This document shows, piece by piece, positions 5,986-6,988 of a stretch of 6,988 nucleotides of DNA; the stretch's first letter is position 1; the number at the start of each line of letters is the position of its first letter. Source of the stretch: an uncultured Flavobacteriaceae bacterium. GTDB taxonomy: Bacteria > Bacteroidota > Bacteroidia > Flavobacteriales > Flavobacteriaceae. The stretch is taken from the NCBI GenBank assembly GCA_938041595.1, contig CALITN010000094.1:1-6988 (forward strand). Reading direction: 5' to 3'. Under the pieces are notes generated by a model. That model did not search any database, was not told the origin of the DNA, and was given only the letters and a program-made list of their open reading frames with translations. Made by a program: the position numbers and the translations under genes.

Positions 5986-6988
5986 ATGAAAAAAATAGTA
6001 ACGTTTTGCTTCGTTTTTGCCTTGCCTATTTTTGGGTGGGCACAAGACACCGATGGTGATGGCCTTACCGATACGGATGAGGTGACCATTGGAACAAACC
6101 CGAATGTATTTGAAGACAATGATTCTGACGGGATTCCCGATCACTTTGACCCCGATGATGATAATGATGGGATTCCAGATGCTGTAGAGTGTGGCTATAT
6201 CAACGGCTCCATAGTCAATGGAGGTTTTGAATCTTCGGTCCCTTGCAATGGTATTTATGATCAGTCAAGTGTTTTGGGTTGGTCAACCACCGCACCAGAT
6301 CAAAAAATTGAAATTTGGTGTACCTCAAGAACACTGTCAGGATTTACCTATTATGCTAATTCAGGGGCTAGGCTGGCAGAAATCAACGCCAATCAAATAG
6401 CAGCCCTATATCAGGAAATTGCAACCACTCCCAATCAGTATATGATCTGGTCTTATTCATTGCAAGGAAGAAACATCAACGAATCCATGCGCGTCAGAGC
6501 GGGTCAAACGACAACCACTGCGGTCGTATTGAGCACCCTGAATGCAATTCAAAATACATGGCAGCGCCAAACAGGGGTCTATCAAGTACCCACAGGACAA
6601 ACATCCACCGTTTTTTTATTTGAATCGATTACAGGAGGTGGCACCGGAAATTTGATTGATGATGTATCTTTTGATCAGCCTGCCAATGCATGTACCTTGG
6701 ATACCGATGGCGATGGCATTCAAAATAGTTTTGATTCCGATGCCGATGGCGACGGTTATCCAGATAGCGTGGAAGGAACTAGTGACGATGATGGAGATGG
6801 GATCGTTAATTTCTTAGATCCTACCGATTTTGGTTTTGCAGTTACCCCTACATCAATTACGGTTTCAGAATCACCCACAACACAAAGCTTTACAGTTGTT
6901 CTTACGCGGATTCCTACTTCTAATGTTGTATTATCTCTGGTGATATCGGATAGCAGTGAAATTGCATTGAGCACCGCAACATTGACGT
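5986..6988 (+). CDS. Secreted multidomain surface protein with TSP3 repeats and carbohydrate-binding-like domain (5' part, 3' end outside window)
   Basis: An open frame of 334 codons starts at ATG 5986 and runs past the window end without a stop. The N-terminus (MKKIVTF, hydrophobic core, cleavage probably at WA|Q, residues 19-20) is a clear signal peptide. Residues 21-68 form thrombospondin type 3-like calcium-binding repeats (DTDGDG, DNDSDG, DDDNDG). Residues about 70-232 resemble the jelly-roll, carbohydrate-binding-like domain found in Bacteroidota surface proteins, with NGGFE at 78-82, LGWST at 97-101, IEIWC at 109-113, ARLAEINANQ at 128-137, ALYQE at 139-143, and a closing NLIDDVSF at 222-229. 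A second TSP3 block follows (239-281), then from about 284 a beta-sandwich-like repeat (VTPTSITVSESPTTQSFTVV) of the Ig/Calx-beta kind. Cys69, Cys87, Cys113 and Cys236 are the only cysteines of the visible mature part, an even number fitting two disulfides. The layout predicts a long adhesin or gliding-type protein exported by type IX secretion, but the C-terminus that would prove this is not visible. Confidence 0.88.
   Translation, partial: MKKIVTFCFVFALPIFGWAQDTDGDGLTDTDEVTIGTNPNVFEDNDSDGIPDHFDPDDDNDGIPDAVECGYINGSIVNGGFESSVPCNGIYDQSSVLGWSTTAPDQKIEIWCTSRTLSGFTYYANSGARLAEINANQIAALYQEIATTPNQYMIWSYSLQGRNINESMRVRAGQTTTTAVVLSTLNAIQNTWQRQTGVYQVPTGQTSTVFLFESITGGGTGNLIDDVSFDQPANACTLDTDGDGIQNSFDSDADGDGYPDSVEGTSDDDGDGIVNFLDPTDFGFAVTPTSITVSESPTTQSFTVVLTRIPTSNVVLSLVISDSSEIALSTATLT
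6046..6189 (+). repeat. First thrombospondin type 3-like calcium-binding block
   Basis: Residues 21-68 of the surface protein carry Asp-rich loops DTDGDGLTD, DNDSDGIPD and DPDDDNDGIPD. In this family the alternating Asp side chains bind calcium and stiffen the region. It lies directly after the signal peptide and before the carbohydrate-binding-like domain. Confidence 0.85.
6700..6828 (+). repeat. Second thrombospondin type 3-like calcium-binding block
   Basis: Residues 239-281 carry DTDGDGIQN, DSDADGDGYPD and DDDGDGIVN loops. The block follows the carbohydrate-binding-like domain and Cys236, and leads into the Ig/Calx-beta-like repeat that reaches the window end. Confidence 0.85.

Noticed and set aside
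5802..6119. 105-codon open frame on the minus strand over the intergenic gap and the surface protein start
   Set aside because: It overlaps the signal peptide and TSP3 codons of the forward gene; the translation is low in motifs and looks like a shadow.

Overview
The window looks like a piece of a Bacteroidota chromosome, most likely a marine flavobacterium. The grounds are family content and style: a VPS10/sortilin-like Asp-box propeller protein of the type common in Flavobacteriia, a secreted protein with calcium-binding thrombospondin type 3 repeats around a carbohydrate-binding-like domain, signal peptides ending in FGQ and WAQ, and starts without strong Shine-Dalgarno sequences. No tRNA, rRNA, CRISPR array, insertion sequence or phage gene was seen.

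Left part (1-1834, + strand): the 3' end of an acyl-CoA dehydrogenase of the ACAD10/ACAD11/LvaC type is followed with zero spacing (TAG then ATG) by an APH-family phosphotransferase. In animals these two domains are fused in ACAD10 and ACAD11. In Pseudomonas the equivalents LvaA and LvaC phosphorylate 4-hydroxyacyl-CoA and then remove the phosphate, so that 4-hydroxy acids enter beta-oxidation. The pair here is best read as a two-gene version of that route.

Middle (1831-2496, - strand): a HAD-IA phosphatase-like gene converges on the kinase gene so tightly that both stop codons lie inside one CTAG. A 154-base divergent intergenic region separates it from the next gene. Human ACAD10 also carries a HAD domain, so all three ACAD10 domain types lie side by side here, but this HAD looks like a different subgroup.

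Right part (2651-5800, + strand): a 1049-residue exported beta-propeller protein with about eleven Asp boxes, of unknown biochemical function. Its start region is odd: an upstream ATG with a run of eight A would give a more typical, longer signal peptide if the run were one base longer. As read, it encodes a 7-codon peptide whose stop overlaps the start (ATGA).

End (5986-6988, + strand): the first 334 codons of a secreted, probably very large surface protein, open to the window edge. It has a signal peptide, TSP3 repeats, a carbohydrate-binding-like domain, more TSP3 repeats and the start of an Ig/Calx-beta-like repeat. The two intergenic stretches (2497-2650 and 5801-5985) hold only weak candidate signals. 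No gap without a gene exceeds 300 bases.
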